A stretch of DNA of 21,441 bases. Origin: Botryllus schlosseri (Eukaryota > Chordata > Ascidiacea > Stolidobranchia > Styelidae). This document shows positions 18,190-21,441 of this stretch, piece after piece. The stretch is from assembly GCA_000444245.1 (NCBI GenBank), contig ATSW01049931.1, positions 1-21,441 on the forward strand. The letters are read 5' to 3'. The translations under genes and the position numbers were made by a program. Each line of letters begins with the position of its first letter. The first letter of the stretch is position 1. The notes beneath the pieces were generated by a model. It searched no databases. It was not told the origin of the DNA and saw only the letters and a list, made by a program, of their open reading frames with translations.

Positions 18190-19059
18190 CATATGCAGTA
18201 ACATGGCTAATTCACTAATGCACTTGAAGGTAGATGTTCGGAGTCACTCAGCACCTATCGATGTTATAGACTATCAGTATGCCCACTATTGCCCGGGTTA
18301 CTTCGTCACAAATGCAATATTCGGGATAACATGACAACGATTGCATATGATTTCTATGTGGATTAGAACACTTGAAATTTCGGCGCGTTAAATTATTTGA
18401 ATTTATCTCAACTGTGCTGCGTAACGTCGCACGCAGTACACGGCGGCACAGATTGAGGAATGAGATGAAGACCGTTCTTGTCCGTGCAATATCAGCGTGC
18501 ATTGTGGCATGTTTCATATCATGATTTACTAATTTGAACTGCACTAATATGACATCGAATTTTTCAACTTCTACAAGCGCTACCTCCGTGTTTCAATAGG
18601 AGCAATAGCGCTATCTTATCAGTTCTTGGATAATAACTAGTACATTGCTATAAACAGCTGCGAACTTTATGTTGTTGCCAACGTGTTTCAACCAATGCAG
18701 TGGGAAGCGAGTCCAATCAATGTGGATTTTTTTTAAAGGAGTGATATTACCCAACACGGTAATGTTTTAGTGGAACTTTTTAGTTGACTGCATTGATTTT
18801 AGCTCGTAATTGCCAAAGAGGATATGTTCGGACACTCCGACAACTGCATTGATTATTAATTTTGGAGTTTGATAAATTTTTCATCTCTCCAAATACGAAA
18901 TACATTTTGCAAATCAGACATTACTGATGTTTGTTACTGACTTTGTGCACTTACAAAAGATGCAGCATTGTTTCTAAAATACCTGCTGCTGTGGTATGTG
19001 CAGATTCATTTCATCATTTTCTACAGCAGCAAGAAATTGACACTGTAGCTACTATGAAT
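18190..19059. other. EFCAB14 3' flank and spacer
   Basis: No canonical AATAAA was found close after the EFCAB14 stop, so the 3' end is not placed. Short open frames (18131-18334, 18248-18544 minus, 18931-19215) show no recognisable protein. Confidence 0.4.
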
Positions 19060-19545
19060 ACTGGGGCTATTCAAAAATATCTCTTCAAATTTTACTGCTA
19101 TTCGATAAAATGTTGGGTTGCCAAAAAAACTGTACACCAAACCAGTGGAAGCATTTGGGATTCATTGATGAAAACATCCAATTCTACCAGATACCACATT
19201 GTGGTCACTGTCTAAAAGTAACGATGCATAACAAATTTGGCGTAATTCTCTAACACTTGAAAGCAAAGTTATTGGAGTAAAATTTGAATGTGAAAAAATG
19301 ATGTGATTTGAGTTCTATTGATCTATTTTGGGTAGTTTTTACTATTCATTCGGTAATAAGTAAAATATTAAATTTTTTTTATTTGAACTCAATAGTGAAA
19401 AATTTTCTCTTATCGTTGAGCACCGCGAACTGCGATGGGGTTGAAATCGTGCCGAATTTGGTGTGCATTTATTTATAGACAACATAACGATATTATAAGT
19501 AGCAGTAGCCGGAAAATAAGAGTTATTTTTGGACAGCCCTAATGT
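19060..19545. repeat. modular foldback repeat family, the fullest copy
   Basis: Left end CTGGGGCTATTCAAAAATAT (from 19061) pairs with right end TTAGGGCTGTCCAAAAATAA read from 19542 on the other strand. In between are two forward units (GATAAAATGTTGGGTTGCC near 19107, and GATGCATAACAAATTTGGCG near 19221) and one inverted unit (GAATTTGGTGTGCATTTATT near 19456). No coding capacity. This gives the best view of family ends. Confidence 0.65.
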
Positions 19546-19615
19546 ATAGCCTACTACTGGTGATAGAGAAATTCCTAATGCTGTTTACTATTAGTGCAAG
19601 CAAGCATCATATTAT

Positions 19616-19621
19616 TTTAAT
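19616..19621 (-). terminator. possible polyadenylation signal ATTAAA of the DUF21 gene
   Basis: ATTAAA on the minus strand about 140 nt past the DUF21 stop codon. It is the nearest such hexamer I found, but in AT-rich DNA this is weak evidence. Confidence 0.3.
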
Positions 19622-19758
19622 CTGACATCAGTAGGTGTATTCAAATAGGAAGAAGCATATATAAATATACAAACATGATTTGAAGCAGAGCAAGACTGTA
19701 TAGTAATACGAGTGTTAACAATGAATAGAGGTACGCATTTACAGATATAATACAATGA

Positions 19759-21006
19759 CTAAGATAGCAAAGGTTGTGTATCTGAGTCAGAGGCTGCATC
19801 AGTATGGTGATGCTGTGGACTTAAAGAATAGCTCCCATCACGCGCGGACAATAACTTCCTCCTAGCAGATTTGACTTTGGCTATCTGCAATCTTTTCATT
19901 ACATCCAAATCAGTTTCGTCCAAAATCTCTTCCTGGATCAGCTCTTCGATCACATCTTCTAAAGTTATGATCCCGGTTTTGTTGCCGGAGTTATCAATAA
20001 CTTTACACATGTGACTCCGTCCATTTTGGAATTGATTTAATAGATCAAAAAGTTGGACATCTTCTTGTATTGCGGGTAGGTCGCGACCTTCGCTGTCAAA
20101 TATAGTTTGGATTGGAATGCATTCTTCAGGATCAAGTTTGATCAACTTCTTCACTAATAAAACACCTAGAAAATTGGTCTTGTCTCCTTCGTAAACCGGG
20201 ACTCTTGAATGTCCAGAATTGAGTATATCTTCCATCGTTTGTTCGTCCATAACGCCAGCAATATCTAACGAATACACCTTATCAATCGGAGTGCATATAT
20301 CTTGCACCTTCTTATCACGCATGGACAAAGCGCCTTTGATAATCATAGCTTCATCTTTTGATAACGGTTCTTCATTTTCATCATCAGTTTGCTGATGCAA
20401 ATCAACCAGCACACTCAATTCAGCACGACGAAAGAACGTGCCGTGTTCTGTACCCAGGATACAATCCAGTAATTTAGACAACGGGTATGAGATTGGTAAT
20501 GTTATTAACATCAAAAATTTTACCAAGAACGATAAATGCGCACCAATAGCAAGCCCATACCTAGTGCATATAGCTTGTGGGACGACTTCGCCGAAAATTA
20601 GCACCGCCGTAACAGATACAATGATTGCAGTGATTGGGTTTGATATACGGTCCAGAAAAAGCGGCATGCTCTCAACCGCTACAGCGTTAGTTAACAACAA
20701 CGTAACCAATAACAGATGATGTCTCTTGATTAGAGGGACTATTTTCTTGGCGTATTTCTGCTCGCGGGGCTTTCCACCCGTTGCTAATACGTTCAAACTC
20801 ATCATGTCCAGCGATAAGAGTCCCATCGTCAAACCACTGACAAGCCCTGCCACTAATACTAAAAATACGTAAATTCCTAGGTATATCCAAAACCATTCGT
20901 CGGTGTAGGTTAGAGGATCTTCTTTCTTCACATACACAGTACCATTGCATATTATCTGTTCCCCTTCAAACAAGCAGGTCACGTTCATTGGTCCCTCTTC
21001 GTCCAT
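19759..21006 (-). CDS. DUF21/CNNM-type transmembrane protein with paired CBS domains, short form
   Basis: A 415-residue protein of the CNNM/Mam3/CorC superfamily, likely a divalent-metal transport or homeostasis membrane protein. A short N-terminal segment with N-x-S/T sites (N8, N21) precedes the DUF21 domain: hydrophobic helices at about 39-66, 98-112, 124-142 and 155-180, and the signature LIFGEVVPQAICTRYGL (136-152). FFRRAELSVLVDLHQ (191-205) leads to a CBS pair at about 232-355 (CTPIDKVYSLD, SGHSRVPVYE, FLGVLLVKKLI, GIITLEDVIEELIQEEI). The C-terminal cyclic-nucleotide-like domain of vertebrate CNNM1-4 is absent; length and order resemble plant DUF21 proteins. It ends DTQPLLS, an acidic-dileucine lysosomal sorting pattern (D409, L413, L414). 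Start: the ATG at 21006-21004; an in-frame TAG at 21051-21049 and no closer ATG rule out a longer protein. No introns. No gene symbol is assigned. Confidence 0.9.
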   Translation of the reverse strand: MDEEGPMNVTCLFEGEQIICNGTVYVKKEDPLTYTDEWFWIYLGIYVFLVLVAGLVSGLTMGLLSLDMMSLNVLATGGKPREQKYAKKIVPLIKRHHLLLVTLLLTNAVAVESMPLFLDRISNPITAIIVSVTAVLIFGEVVPQAICTRYGLAIGAHLSFLVKFLMLITLPISYPLSKLLDCILGTEHGTFFRRAELSVLVDLHQQTDDENEEPLSKDEAMIIKGALSMRDKKVQDICTPIDKVYSLDIAGVMDEQTMEDILNSGHSRVPVYEGDKTNFLGVLLVKKLIKLDPEECIPIQTIFDSEGRDLPAIQEDVQLFDLLNQFQNGRSHMCKVIDNSGNKTGIITLEDVIEELIQEEILDETDLDVMKRLQIAKVKSARRKLLSARDGSYSLSPQHHHTDAASDSDTQPLLS

Positions 21007-21441
21007 GCTTTTTCGCAAATTTGAGCAGCGTTTAGCCAAGCCGGCCTCCTAAGTCTGAAGTGAATACTTTTCGGCAGAAAATGATTTCGCATCGTATAAT
21101 TTGCAGTGTCATAATTCTCGCAATGATTCACTCGTCCGACACTAAATTTTTTATACTGGAAGAACGATCTTCGCCGGGCTTTGCTTGGAAATGTCAAAAA
21201 GATAGGATTTTGAGCAATAAAACGATATAGAACATAGTAATAAATACATTATCATTCAATGACGCCTCTTGTTTACATGCTCCAGGCCAAGATGGGTATC
21301 TGATTTAAAGACTGGTACAAGTCGTTTCATCACCCTCAGATCATTTCATTTTTGTGTTCATTCGTTTCAAACAATGATATATATACAATGATTGGAAACT
21401 ACCGTGAGCTCTGCGTTTCAGCGTGTACCAGGTCACGCTTC
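21007..21441. other. 5' flank of the DUF21 gene, to window end
   Basis: Should hold the promoter and 5' untranslated region of the minus-strand gene. A possible acceptor (ACTTCAGACTTAG, minus strand, ending at 21049) lies about 40 nt before the start codon. No other gene or repeat was recognised. Confidence 0.4.

Overview
The window is animal nuclear DNA: AT-rich, with spliced genes using GT-AG introns, long repeat-filled non-coding stretches and several families of DNA transposon remnants. All five genes are intact in what can be seen: USP14, TTC39C, ISCA2, EFCAB14 and a short DUF21/CBS protein of a kind better known from plants, fungi and protists. The gene set fits a metazoan. An invertebrate deuterostome such as a tunicate is a plausible guess, but the sequence alone does not settle it.

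Positions 1-8257 hold the 3' three quarters of USP14 on the + strand: seven exons, six complete introns and part of a seventh. The ubiquitin-like domain and the catalytic cysteine lie upstream of the window; the catalytic His and Asp are inside it. One intron is only 59 nt. The other complete introns are 0.8-1.4 kb, and nearly all carry repeats: four copies of a CAGGG-ended element packed with the palindrome GACTCGAGTC, a long foldback, a 97-bp tandem duplication, two opposed hAT remnants (one with end repeats and a near-perfect 8-bp target duplication), a modular foldback family, and a short A/T-rich dispersed repeat.

Positions 8258-21441 hold four genes, each with an uninterrupted coding region. 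TTC39C (- strand) ends tail to tail with USP14. ISCA2 (+) lies head to head with TTC39C, followed by EFCAB14 (+), and the DUF21 gene (-) ends tail to tail with EFCAB14. The spacers are 1.5-3 kb of AT-rich DNA with a few repeats.

The genes form no common pathway: proteasome-linked deubiquitination (USP14), mitochondrial 4Fe-4S assembly (ISCA2), a membrane EF-hand protein (EFCAB14), a TPR protein (TTC39C) and a likely CNNM/Mam3-type membrane protein. I see no operon, tRNA, rRNA, CRISPR or virus-derived element that I can support. The most unusual content is the local crowding of GACTCGAGTC elements in USP14 introns and the contrast between split USP14 and its four intronless neighbours.
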